Positions 54,232-64,000 of a DNA stretch of 64,000 bases are shown in pieces. The notes under the pieces are model-generated. The model made no database searches. It was given only the letters and a program-made list of their open reading frames with translations, and was not told the origin of the DNA. The stretch is taken from the NCBI RefSeq assembly GCF_036898095.1, contig NC_090739.1, forward strand, positions 68,530,351 through 68,594,350, given 5' to 3'. The DNA is from Palaemon carinicauda (Eukaryota > Arthropoda > Malacostraca > Decapoda > Palaemonidae). A program made the translations under genes and the position numbers. The number at the start of each line of letters is the position of its first letter. The first letter of the stretch is position 1.

Positions 54232-54639
54232 CAGTAATACCTCTTGGTGCGAAAGTTTTTGTATACGTAAAGTCAGTGATACGAAAGAGATACAATGATT
54301 TTTTTCCTCATATTACAAAAACCCCTCATGATATGAAATAAGATTCATCTGGCCGGCGAGAAAATCATTTTGAAATTTGCACGCCGCAAAATTGTAAACT
54401 TTCCACCATCGTCTGCTCTCCCATTAGTTATATATACAGTATACTCTAATGCTAGTTACTGCTGTAAGATTCTGCTCTCATATTGGTCAGCATCTTTCCC
54501 ATCATGCATCTATTTATTGGCATTTCTTGACCATTTCATTTTGGCAGCCCTATTATTCACATTGAATTCGTGTTGGTGATTTCGCTCTCATAATTTATAG
54601 TTATCCTGTTGCGTTATTCATCTTTTACAGTATTAGCCA

Positions 54640-56290
54640 TAGGTCCAAGAAAGTTTTTGATGTTCAAGGAAAGAAGAAGAGGATGCTTTTTATGGAGATG
54701 AAGCTTGAGTTAATCAAGAAATATGAGGCTGGCGTGCAGTTAAGTGTGATTGCTATGAAGGAAGCCATCAAAGCAGCAACACCTTCTAAAGGCGTGACTG
54801 TCTTTTCAAGCAAGGGGAGCCATGTCTATGATGAGATTGAGAGACTGCTTCTCCTCTGGATTAAGGAAGAGGAAATTGCTGGAGACACGATCACCGAGAT
54901 AATAATCTGCCACAAGGTCTGTGCCATTTATGGTGATCTCGTGCATGCTCAGGCCGAAGACGACTCAGGAGAAGGGACTTCGCAGTAGGCACCCCCGAGT
55001 TCAAGGCTTCATGTGGGTGGTTTGAAAATTTCAAGAGATGGTCTGGCATTCATTTGGTGGTGTGGCATGGGGAGGCTGCTAGCTCGGACACGAAAGCGTC
55101 CAAAGCCTTTGTTAAAATGTTCGACGAGTTGACTCTCCTGGAAGGCTACAGTCCCTAGCAAGTCTTCAACTGTGACAAAACTGGGCATTTATTGGAAGAA
55201 AATGCCCCATTGGACCTACATCACGGCAGAAGAGAAGCTGCTGCTCAGGTGTAAGCCTATGAAAGACAGGCTTACCCTTGCACTCTGTGCAAATGCCTGT
55301 GGGGATTGTAAGGTCAAGCCCCTACTGGTGTATTATTCGGAGACTCCTCGAGTCTTCAAGTCCCACAGAGTGCTCAAGGAGAAGCTTCCGATGATGTGGA
55401 GGGCTAGTGTGAAATCTTGGCTAATAAGACTTTACATAGTCAAGTGGGTTAACCTCAGTTTTGGTCCTACTGTAAGAAAATATTTAGAAGAAAAGTGCCT
55501 TCCTCTGAAATGTCTGCTGGTGTTGGACAATGCCCCTGCTCACCCTCGTGGCCTCGAGGAAGATATCCTTTTGGAGTATTCGTTTATCAAGGTTCTTTAA
55601 CTTCCACCTAACACCACCCCTCTCCTCCAGCCCATGGACCAGTAAGTGATTTCAAACTTTAAGCAGCTTTGTACAAAACATGATTGAAATCACTGATAGC
55701 ACAAACCTCACCATGCGTGAATTTGGGAAGGAGCATTTCGATATTGTGACATGCCTCTGACTCACCGATCAAGCTTGGCAGGAGGTTTCGAGGCACACCT
55801 TGACCTCTTTGTGTAAGAAGCTGTGGCCTGATGCCATCTTCGCTTGAGACTTCAAGGTATTCAACGTAGGCCTCGCTGAAGCCAAAGCCAAAACCGCCGA
55901 CGATCGTGAACCTGTTCTGCAACGTAAGGTACATGGGGCTGGTCGTCGATGAGGGCGACATTAATGAGCTTCTCAAGGAGCACCACGAGAGCTTCCGACG
56001 GACGACCTGAAGGAGTTAGGTGCCATGCAAGTGAAGGTCGTTCAGGAACAGTTCTCTAGCGGTGACTAGGAGGAGGACACAGCTATGACTACGAAAGCAT
56101 CAGAAATTAAGGAGAGCTTACCTTATCATAAAATGGCAAATGTAGAAAAGAAACACCCCAAAAAGGTTTACACAGGTCGTGTTCTTGCTCAGTGTACTGT
56201 AATGACGTTTGCCTGACTCATTTCAAGAAAATTTTAAGAAGCAGACAGAAACAAGCTTCCTTGGATCGTTATTTTTTAAAGAGGCCATTG
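54640..56290 (+). pseudogene. Tigger-like transposase remnant, + copy
   Basis: CENP-B-type helix-turn-helix start: MEMKLELIKKYEAGVQLSVIA, but the segment from there to EAIKAATPSKG is shortened compared with the - copy. DNA-binding half ends LLLLWIKEEEIAGDT. Catalytic half: VFNCDKTGHLL near 55,166 (first Asp kept), CLLVLDNAPAHPRG near 55,507 (second Asp kept), PLLQPMDQ near 55,625. Broken by stops after Q and by frameshifts. A C-terminal KKQTE tail near 56,240. Confidence 0.78.
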
Positions 56291-56320
56291 GTAGGCCAGT
56301 ACGCAAGTGTTGTCATAAAA

Positions 56321-56864
56321 GGCTAACGCACGACCACATGCCAACTTGTCCGTGTGCCTCTTTTCCATAAAATCAGAAAACTCCTACCACTTCGCTAACA
56401 TGTCTTTGATTTCCGTCGTAGAAAAGCGGCCCACGTCTTCCACCTCCTTCTCGCTACTGAGCTCCTGCAACACCTCTTGAATGTTGCATCTCCTGGAGCT
56501 CGATTAATTCCAGTGTCGTGAGCTCTTCCTGATGCTCCTTGACAAGGTCGTTCACGTCTGCCTCATCTACCTCCGGCCCCATGGACACAAAAGGCTAACG
56601 CACGACCACACGCCAACTTTTCCGGGTGCCTCTTTTCCATAAAATCAGAAAACTCCTACCACTTCGCTAACATGTCTTTGATTTCCGTCGTAGAAAAACT
56701 ACCCACGTCTTCCACCTCCTCCTCGCTACTGAGCTCCTGCAACACCTCTGAATGTTGCATCTCCTGGAGCTCGATTAATTCCTGTGTCGTGAGCTCTTTC
56801 TGATGCTCCTCGACAAGGTCGTTCACGTCTGCCTCATCTACCTTCATCCACCACAATAGATTCG
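56321..56864 (-). repeat. 272-bp direct tandem duplication in the - Tigger copy
   Basis: GGCTAACGCACGACCACA begins at 56,321 and again at 56,593. The two units stay alike to the ACGTCTGCCTCATCTACC block at about 56,560 and 56,834, with a few differences (for example GCGGCCCACG against CTACCCACG). It duplicates the transposase C-terminus. Confidence 0.85.
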
Positions 56865-58042
56865 TGGTTATCAGGGTCTTGCGTATCGAACCCTTCAAAG
56901 TCCCTCTCGGCGACGAAAGCTGGCCGCAATTTCTTCCATGCCGATTTAAGAGTTCTTCGTGTGACACCCTGCCATGCATCGTCAATAATTTTTAAGCAAT
57001 GGACGATATTGAAATGTTCCTTCCAAAATTCACGAAGGGTGAGATTGGTGTTGTCTGTGGTATTGAAGCATTTCTTGAACAAATTCTTCGTGTACATTTT
57101 TTTAAAGTTGAAAGTTACTTGCTGGTCCATGGGCTGGAGGAGTGGCATGGTGTTGGGCGGGAGATAAAGGACCTTTATGAACCTGTACTCATCAAGAATG
57201 TCCCCTTCGAGATCATTAGGGTGACCAGGGGCATTGTTGCGCCACATCACTTGCAGTTTTTCTTTCAAGATCCTTTGGGTCTTGAACGCACGTGGGTTTT
57301 CTGAGTGGTACACCAGCAGTGGTTGACCTAACAGTCACCGCTGGCATTGGCACACAAGGCTAGAGTTAACCGGTTCTTTGTGGGTTTATGGCACGGTAGT
57401 CTCTTCTCCTCTGCTGTGATGAATGTCCTCCTGGGCATCTTTTTCCAGAAAAGGCCAGTTTCATTGCAGTTGAACATTTGTTGGGGGATGTATCCTTGTT
57501 CTGCAATAACTGAGGCAAAGGTTTTGACGAAGTCCGCCACAGCTTTCAAGTCGGAACTTGCTGCTTCCTCATGCCTCATAACCGAGTTTATCCCAGTCAG
57601 TTTTTAAATTATCTAACCAGCCACGACTGGCTTTGAAGGTTTCCGCTGGCGTCGAAGTCTCCCCTCTCTCAGCTGCTTGCTTTCCTTTCAAGTCATCGTA
57701 GATTCTGCTGGCCTTTTCACAGGTGATAGTATTGGTCACGCTATCTCCCGCCAACTGTCTCTCCTTTATCCATATTAAAAGAAGCCTCTCCATCTCATCA
57801 TGGAAATCACTGTGCAGCTTGGAAAGGATAATTAGTCCGTTGGAAGGCTTGGTGCTCTTTATAGCATCCTTCTGCTTGAGGATGGTACATATTATTGATG
57901 TACTCCTCTCATATTGGCGAGCCAGCTCAGTCACTCGTACACCACTCTCATGTTTTTCGATTATTTCATGCTTCATCTCGATTGTCATCATACGCTTTTT
58001 CTTTTCACTACCCTTGTTTGCACTCGCTTGCTTTGGGCCCAT
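56321..58042 (-). pseudogene. Tigger-like transposase remnant, - copy
   Basis: ATG at 58,040-58,042 (MGPKQASANKGSEKKKR) with an intact CENP-B-type DNA-binding domain: TIEMKHEIIEKHESGV, ARQYERSTSIICTILKQK, LLIWIKERQLAGDSVT. The first catalytic Asp is Asn (MFNCNETGLFWKKMP). About 50 codons are missing between EKLQVMWR and NNAPGHPND, removing the second Asp region. Then PPNTMPLLQPMDQ and a C-terminal acidic tail (LSSEEEVEDVGSF). A frameshift lies near 57,590 and another near 57,320. It cannot be active. Confidence 0.82.
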
Positions 58043-58330
58043 TGCTTATTCACTTAATTCTGTACTGATTAACGCAAAAAACACATAAGAAATGCAAACA
58101 CAACGTCTGATGCTCGGAGATAACTTTACGCGACGGAGATCCAACGGGAAAGATCGAGCGATGCCGTCCTAGTGAGCAGCCTATCGCACACTCAGCCACC
58201 TAGCGGCCGCATAGGGAACCGTCTCGTATCTCAAATTTTTCTCGTATCTCGGGGCAAAAATTTGCTCAAAATTTTCCTCGTATCTCAAATTTCTCGGATG
58301 TTGGGACTCTCGTATCTCAAGGTATTACTG

Positions 58331-61007
58331 TATTTTAAATAAAGATAATTCACTCAGTCTCATTCATCAATCAACTATTGTAGAATCTTCACCCTTAACT
58401 AGATTTTTCTGCATTGTTTGGCAGAATGTGACATTTGTAAGGTAATTTTTTATATCTATGGAGAGTAAAAGTTGTATAAATTTCTTATGAGATTACAGAA
58501 TGCTGTACTGGTTAGTTCATTGCTTGGATATTATACTGTACTGCAATTTCTGTTTCTGTCTAGCTGGAACTACAAGTTGCAAAGTACATTACACTGTACA
58601 TTGAAATACAAAGAATTCTTAAGTGTTAGCCTTTTTTATCAGCAAAGTACTGTACAGTACTGGCCTTAATATTATCCCCATTGAAAGTTGTTAATGTCAG
58701 TGAAGATAGATATACTATGTTACTTATATTTTTTAAAATATAATTGCATTGAAGTTTTAATTGTATTTTACTTTTTTGATTTTTTAATGAATGGGATTAC
58801 TTTTTTTAGGCTGCAGTCAAGATGGGTAGTTTTTCAAGTGAGTAATATGTTTTTATAAGTACTGAAGTACAGTATTGTATTTTGGAGCACCTATTTTGAG
58901 TTTTTTTTCACACTTGTGTCTTGTTTTAGCTTTGGAAAACAAAAGGACTAGGGAAGGTGAAAGTCAGTGCAGAAAAGACTGTTAGTTTATGCTGAGTGAC
59001 ATGTTAAAAAAACATTTTAATAACTAAGGCATTTACGCTCTAGCAGCAACTTTTATATGTGAAATGTGTTATATTTCATGGTTTTTAGACTAAAAGCTTA
59101 CTTTAAAAGAAATCAGGTGGAGGTGATTCTGAATTCTTTTACTAAACTATTCCAAATACGTACAATGCTTTCATTGATTTGGCTTTTTTGGTAACTGCGT
59201 TAACACTACTGCTTTCAAATATTTTTTGTGTGGGGTTTTACACTTGTGCATCAAAATATTTTTGTTGTTGGTTTTGGGTACACACAGTGTCATATCTCCC
59301 TGTCTGTCAGAAAATTAAACCTTATCAAATTTTGGTAAACATGCATCCTAAAGAAAGAATACAAAATCCTAAAAAGCCTTTTAGCATAAGGTACATTGAA
59401 TTTTCTTAAAATCCTGTCAAAATTTTGTACTTGATATAATAGGATAAATTACGATCTCACTTTCCACATAGGCAAACACAGTGTGATTATTATTATATAA
59501 TAATCATTCATTATTTTCTGTATACGTTACTGTATGTACATATCTAAAAATGTGTTTGCATCCTTAACTAGAATTTGTACATGGATAAACAGGAAATATA
59601 TTTATATGCATATATGCTAATGTAAACAATAATTGCATAGGCCAGGAAAAATCATTTAAGGGCTTAGCTTTATGATTTGTTTAAAGCCTGTTAACTATAA
59701 ACACATATGACAAAAATTGAGAGCCTGTTTTCCTGTAGCTCGAGTATCCCCTCAAATTAGGGCTGATTGGTGTTCACACTCATTTTTTTCTTGATTTTTT
59801 GCTTTGATATTTGACCCTTCAGCATTTTTGCCCCGTTGGTATTGCTAGATTATTACATCTGCACTGTACAGTAATGTGCTGTGAGTTTCATGTTTTTCTA
59901 TGTAGCTTGCTAGTTACTTTGTTGGAGAAATTTCATAATAGAGTTTCCAGTTATTAGGCAATAAAGTTTTCCTGTCCTGAATAATCTTTGAAATAGTGAA
60001 GTTGGTAAGTATGTCCTTTTTTAGTTATGTCAGAACATTTTTTTATTACATATCACAGCTTTAGAATGTCAATTTTCCTTTCATACCAGTGCAAGACATT
60101 TGTTATCAGTTGAAATTGATAATTGTAAGAAGTGTTCTCGGTGTGGGAGTGGTTTGGGTGTGTGTGATCAATGCTTTATAGAAGTTGAAGTTGTTGATTT
60201 TAACAAAATGACCATAATTAGAGGTTAACGGTTGCTGCTTACGGTGTTTCTTTTATGGCCGTCTGTATGAAGTACTTAATGTTCATTATAGCTTCACTTT
60301 GTCCTTAGTTGCATTGCTTTCTACATACTTTAGTTCTTGTTGGAGATGGATTTTTATTGAATATTTTATTTTTATTTTTTTTTATATATTTCTTTTTGTT
60401 TGCCATTTTGTCAGGTTATCATTTCTGTAATATTCACATGATAATCATGCCAGTTGTGTATTTTTGTTTTTGAAGCGTGATATACCCCTTCCCCCTTTTT
60501 AAATTTGATACACTATCTCCAATTTGTTTTTTAAACTTAATATACCACTTCCCCAAAATATAGTATCTGTTCTGTATGGTCAGACTCAGTAATTTAATTT
60601 TGTAGAGAATTCCGCTCACAATGTATTAAGCTTTCATATTTTGATAACCAACTGCTTTTGTGATGCTTGCGGTTTACAGTTGTTTATTTGTGGCATTGTA
60701 TCAAGACACAGTACAAGTTATTTATGTATGATTTGCATTCATCACTGATAAAAAGAAATAAAATACTCATTAGATACTGCAATGATTAAGTATGAGATAT
60801 TTCTTTGCTGTATTACATTACTTTTTTTGCTCTTTCCGAAGTTGTGTCCATACTTTTCTTATGTTTGGGTCACCAGTAGATTACTGGAATGTACATTTGA
60901 AATGTGAATATTTTGAAAGATTTTCTGTATTAAAAGTTTGCTATTGTGGAACATGGTCACAATTTTTTTTACACAGTAAGAGACAACCTTCAGCATCTCA
61001 TTTACAA
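58331..61007. other. 2.7-kb AT-rich region without recognised features
   Basis: Long T-rich stretches and no coding frame above about 76 codons. No tandem repeat until 61,008. Possibly host intergenic or intronic DNA. Confidence 0.5.
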
Positions 61008-61048
<41 letters not shown>

Positions 61049-61053
61049 GTATG

Positions 61054-61127
<74 letters not shown>

Positions 61128-61162
61128 CATACACATATACATATATATCTATTTATTTATGT

Positions 61163-61233
<71 letters not shown>

Positions 61234-61263
61234 AAATTTTGCACATTTAGACGTGTTTTTTAT

Positions 61264-61343
<80 letters not shown>

Positions 61344-61352
61344 GTATGTATG

Positions 61353-61425
<73 letters not shown>

Positions 61426-61435
61426 CACAACTGTA
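61008..61435. repeat. (AT)n microsatellite cluster
   Basis: Three long TA runs (about 61,011-61,046, 61,058-61,124 and 61,166-61,229) and a larger block at 61,268-61,421, with GTAT and CATA interruptions. The only frames crossing them read Tyr-Ile repeats and are not genes. Confidence 0.95.
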
Positions 61436-61470
61436 TGTAGACATATATATATACACACATGCACACATAA

Positions 61471-61932
61471 CGGATTTTGAGCGAAGCGAAAAATCTATTT
61501 TTGGGTGAGATAGCCATGGCGTCCTGATGGAAGGTTCCTTTTTGGTAGCTTCCTTGGGTATAAAACTACTAAGATATTCCCAGAGAATTTAACCACAGGT
61601 TATCACAGAATTCTAACTTCTGGAGCGAGTATCCCAAAGGTTTCCCTTTAAGACATCGTATATCAACAGGGGACGCATGTCTAAACGCGCCACATAGCTA
61701 TCTTCACCCCGAACAGAGTTAATGCTTCGGTGTGTAAGGGTTGAGAATAGCTGGGAGCCGCTCCACAGCCAATCTCACTCGTGGCTACTACTGATACTCG
61801 AGACGTAAACAAACGGGCGCCATTGCTCAAATGACGTCACGCCCGTCTTCATCCTGAAGCCAGTTGCTTGCCCAACACCATGATACAGTAGAACAGGGTG
61901 GGATTTAAAACTGGACGAAGTAGCAGGGAGGG
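61471..61932 (-). repeat. Right inverted terminal repeat of B2
   Basis: 61,471-61,531 is the outer end, matched perfectly by the ICR. 61,508-61,750 read on the + strand matches the left repeat of B1 read inward, so the two ends of family B are inverted repeats of each other over at least 200 bases. Confidence 0.8.
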
Positions 61933-62029
61933 TCCATCAGGACGCCATGGCTATCTCACCCAAAAATAGATTTTTCGCTTCGCTCAAAATCCGTTTTTTG
62001 GGCTCAAGCCATGGCGTCCTGATGGAAGA
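61933..62029 (-). other. Internal complementary region (ICR) of B2
   Basis: 61,933-61,993 is the exact reverse complement (61 of 61 bases by eye) of the right end 61,471-61,531. 61,994-62,029 is complementary to the family left end as preserved in B1 (36,689-36,731), with about four mismatches. Textbook DIRS1 layout. Confidence 0.9.
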
Positions 62030-62838
62030 ATACCAGAGAATCAATGTATCGTGGTAGATTTTCCCCTAATAGTAAGTGCCAAGGCATTGACAAAACAGCA
62101 TAGTAATCTTTGATAAAGGACCATAGGGAAGAAGCATCCTGCCCCCCTTGGCAGTGAAGTTCCCATGGGCCATGCCGACGTCAAAGTGGTATTGAAGGGC
62201 TATTCATCCTGATAGAAGAACTTGAAGAACTTGGAGATGAAGCCGAATGTTTGGTATTTGTATAGGAACATTCTGAAAATTAGACCAGTGGTGGTTGGGC
62301 ACTGTGTATTGAGAGTGATGGTTCATCTCCCGGGTAATAAAAGTAAGTATTCGTGTTGGAACCTTACGTAATCAGAGTGAATATAAATTAAGAGTTAGCA
62401 TCTTAATTTCTTCATAACCATAAGGAAAAGGGGGGATAATAAAACTATGACAGGCATGTATTTCATAGTAAGTAGGAGCTGATTGAGACGCACAGGTAAT
62501 AAAATAGAAATTTTATTTCACAAATGCAGAAATTAAATAATTTACAGCAATAAGTAAAGTTCATTTACAGTAATTATAATGTACATAGTAATAAAGACTT
62601 GCTCTTGAATCTGAAAAGGAATTTCAAGTTTATTAGTAGGCACTCGTTCTCGAGGAACGCAAGTCTTTGATTAAAAAACACGTCATGCTCAGGGCATGCG
62701 GCACTTGTGTGACAACTATGACATTTCACCTGGGATAAGAACAGTTATAAAAGCACTAAGTGTTTTCGACATCACTATGAATCGCTCGAGGGTCAACATA
62801 GGCACCCGAAGAGTTAGAGTCCCAAGTAACTCACTGTT
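62030..62838 (-). other. 3' untranslated region of B2
   Basis: About 800 bases between the recombinase stop and the ICR. AT-rich with no coding frame above 74 codons. It may hold the element's polyadenylation signals. Confidence 0.5.
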
Positions 62839-63999
62839 CTACGCAGAGTTAGGTGCAGGTTTCATAACACTACCTGCGGCTACCACAAAATGTTTGACTT
62901 CGTGCACTTGTTTCGCATAATGTTTAAAGAAAACTCGCGAGGACTTCCAACCCGTGAAGTTTTTAAGGCTTTCAAAGTCCATACTCTGAAAGAAATTCAG
63001 AGATGATGCCACTTTTCTAGGATCATGACCAGCGGGTGTACTGTTAGGATCCGCTCTGCGAATGAAGTAGGTGATTTTCGCTCTTAATTGTTTCAGTGAC
63101 AGGTCGCTGCCCGATGTTTCTCCTTTGAAGAGTTGGCCTCCACCAAAGTTTGAAGTTCTGCGAAGATAGACCTTGAGGCTCTCTACTGGACATAGAGAGG
63201 CATCCTCCTTCAGGGGGCATATTCTCCAAGGGCCCCATCTTTTGGTGGGTAATTCATTTTTGGCGAGAAACGTCGGATCAGGGGAGAGGGTAACTTCACC
63301 TGTATCGGTAAACAGGATGTGTCCATCCTCTCTTGATAAAGCCACTATTTCGCTGACTCGAGCTCCTGAAGCGAGAGCAAAGAGAAATATAACTTTCTGA
63401 GTCAGATCCTTGAGAGGGCATGAATCATTGTCCAAGTTGGAGGCGAAATGGAGCACCTTGTCTAGTGACCAGGAGATCGGTTTCGGTGGGGGTGCTGGGC
63501 GTAGGCGAGCACATGCTTTCGGTAGTTTGTTGAAGATGTCGCTGGACAGATCAATTTGGAAAGCATATAGAATTGGTCTGGTCAAGGCCGATTTGCAGGT
63601 TGATATCGTATTGGCTGCTAATCCCTGTCCATGAAGGTGAATAAAGAAGGACATGCAGAAATCAATCGTGATTTCTTTAGGATTTTTTGTCTTGACGAAG
63701 GAGACCCATTTCCTCCAGGATGATTCATATTGCCGTCTTGTGGATTCGGTCTTGTATTCCTCTAGGAAGTCCAGACTTTTCTTCGAGATCCCAAACCTCT
63801 TCTTTGCGGCTAGGGAGAGAAAATCATGAGATGAAGGTCCTTGATTTTCGATGATGAAGCGAAGACAGTCGACTTCTGTACTTGTTGAGAGAGAACTGGG
63901 CCCGGGAGAGGGATCAGCTTGGGCTGCAGCTCCAGGACCAGGGGGTACCAGTTGCTCCGAGGCCACTTGGGAGCCACTAGGGCCGCTGTCCCTTTGAAG
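62839..63999 (-). CDS. Tyrosine recombinase of family B, catalytic set complete, 5' end off window
   Basis: At least 386 codons are open from the window edge to a TAG at 62,839-62,841; no start is assigned because the frame continues past 64,000. Numbering from the VASEQLVPPG stretch as 1: a Pro/Ser-rich linker, an N-terminal SAM-like core-binding domain (about 60-160: TRRQYESSWRKWVSF, ANTISTCKSALTR), then the catalytic domain with Arg203 (ASGARVSEI), His314 and Arg317 (HDPRKVA), Trp340 (TGWKSS) and the nucleophile Tyr350 (FFKHYAKQV). All five expected residues are present. The enzyme family cuts and rejoins DNA through a 3'-phosphotyrosine; here it should integrate the circular DNA made through the ICR. 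Confidence 0.9.
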   Translation of the reverse strand, partial: LQRDSGPSGSQVASEQLVPPGPGAAAQADPSPGPSSLSTSTEVDCLRFIIENQGPSSHDFLSLAAKKRFGISKKSLDFLEEYKTESTRRQYESSWRKWVSFVKTKNPKEITIDFCMSFFIHLHGQGLAANTISTCKSALTRPILYAFQIDLSSDIFNKLPKACARLRPAPPPKPISWSLDKVLHFASNLDNDSCPLKDLTQKVIFLFALASGARVSEIVALSREDGHILFTDTGEVTLSPDPTFLAKNELPTKRWGPWRICPLKEDASLCPVESLKVYLRRTSNFGGGQLFKGETSGSDLSLKQLRAKITYFIRRADPNSTPAGHDPRKVASSLNFFQSMDFESLKNFTGWKSSRVFFKHYAKQVHEVKHFVVAAGSVMKPAPNSA

Positions 64000-64000
64000 G

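Larger units (their letters stand above)
54232..58330. mobile_element. Composite pogo/Tigger element: two opposed copies in one pair of ends
   Basis: Outer ends CAGTAATACCT on the left (54,232) and, on the opposite strand, CAGTAATACCT on the right (58,330), each flanked by TA, the Tc1/mariner-superfamily target. Inside, a + strand transposase remnant (54,640-56,290) and a - strand one (58,042-56,321) face each other tail to tail. Each outer end is therefore the 5' end of its own copy. Neither encodes a working enzyme. Confidence 0.78.
61471..64000 (-). mobile_element. DIRS-type element B2, 3' part (family B), continues past the window
   Basis: On the - strand: open recombinase frame from the window edge to 62,839, 3' UTR, ICR (62,029-61,933) and right terminal repeat ending at 61,471. 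The 5' part, including RT, would lie beyond 64,000. Terminal repeat shared with B1. Confidence 0.85.

Noticed and set aside
58331..61007. Exons of a host gene in the AT-rich stretch
   Set aside because: No frame with paired splice signals or recognisable domain; longest frames are under 80 codons.
60859..61517. Several overlapping frames on both strands reading Tyr-Ile repeats
   Set aside because: They are translations of (AT)n microsatellites; no start context or other residues support a gene.
62839..63999. A Crypton (recombinase-only DNA transposon)
   Set aside because: Its 3' flank holds an ICR and inverted repeat shared with a gag-bearing B copy, which fits DIRS rather than Crypton.

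Overview
The window reads as repeat-dense nuclear DNA of an animal, most plausibly a decapod crustacean. The organism is an inference from repeat content: many DIRS-type tyrosine-recombinase retrotransposons, a tRNA-headed SINE that looks like one I associate with decapod genomes, an I-like LINE, pogo/Tigger DNA transposons and long AT microsatellites. I find no host gene, rRNA, tRNA gene, operon or CRISPR array. Nearly every recognisable protein is a transposon protein, and most copies are broken.

Layout. 1-23,287: three damaged copies (A1, A2, A3) of one DIRS-type family, all on +, each reading gag, reverse transcriptase/RNase H (RT-RH), tyrosine recombinase (YR). A2 is split at a TTAA site by a 2.83-kb piggyBac-like element that carries a satellite array (11,679-14,508). 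The A2 YR is fused in frame to the A3 gag. 23,363-29,793: a second DIRS family (C), with inverted terminal repeats and a YR but no RT, sits inside the terminal region of yet another A copy and carries a SINE. 29,794-30,520: A terminal-repeat remnant and a worn RT. 30,936-32,578: left end and gag of A4. 32,579-36,731 (-): 5' part of a third DIRS family (B1). 36,790-41,416: A5, a divergent A subfamily with its right end. 42,257-48,697: a full-length non-LTR retrotransposon with two uninterrupted ORFs and a target-site duplication. 48,848-52,331: A6, 3'-truncated. 54,232-58,330: two Tigger-like transposases in opposite orientation inside one pair of outer ends. 61,008-61,435: AT microsatellites. 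61,471 to the right edge (-): 3' part of a second B copy with an open YR frame containing every catalytic residue.

How the parts work together. In each DIRS family with a preserved 3' end, the sequence just inside the right inverted repeat is complementary first to the element's left end and then to its right end. This is the internal complementary region (ICR) known from DIRS1, thought to template closure of a circular DNA that the YR then integrates without target duplication. The C insertion into an A-type ICR, with no duplication, fits this. The sequence therefore documents a nested community of DIRS elements, two of which (A3, B2) look relatively young, plus a LINE that may still be competent.

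Limits: boundaries are read by eye from shared sequence and are good to a few bases where an ICR or duplication fixes them, otherwise to tens of bases. Family names A, B and C are local labels.
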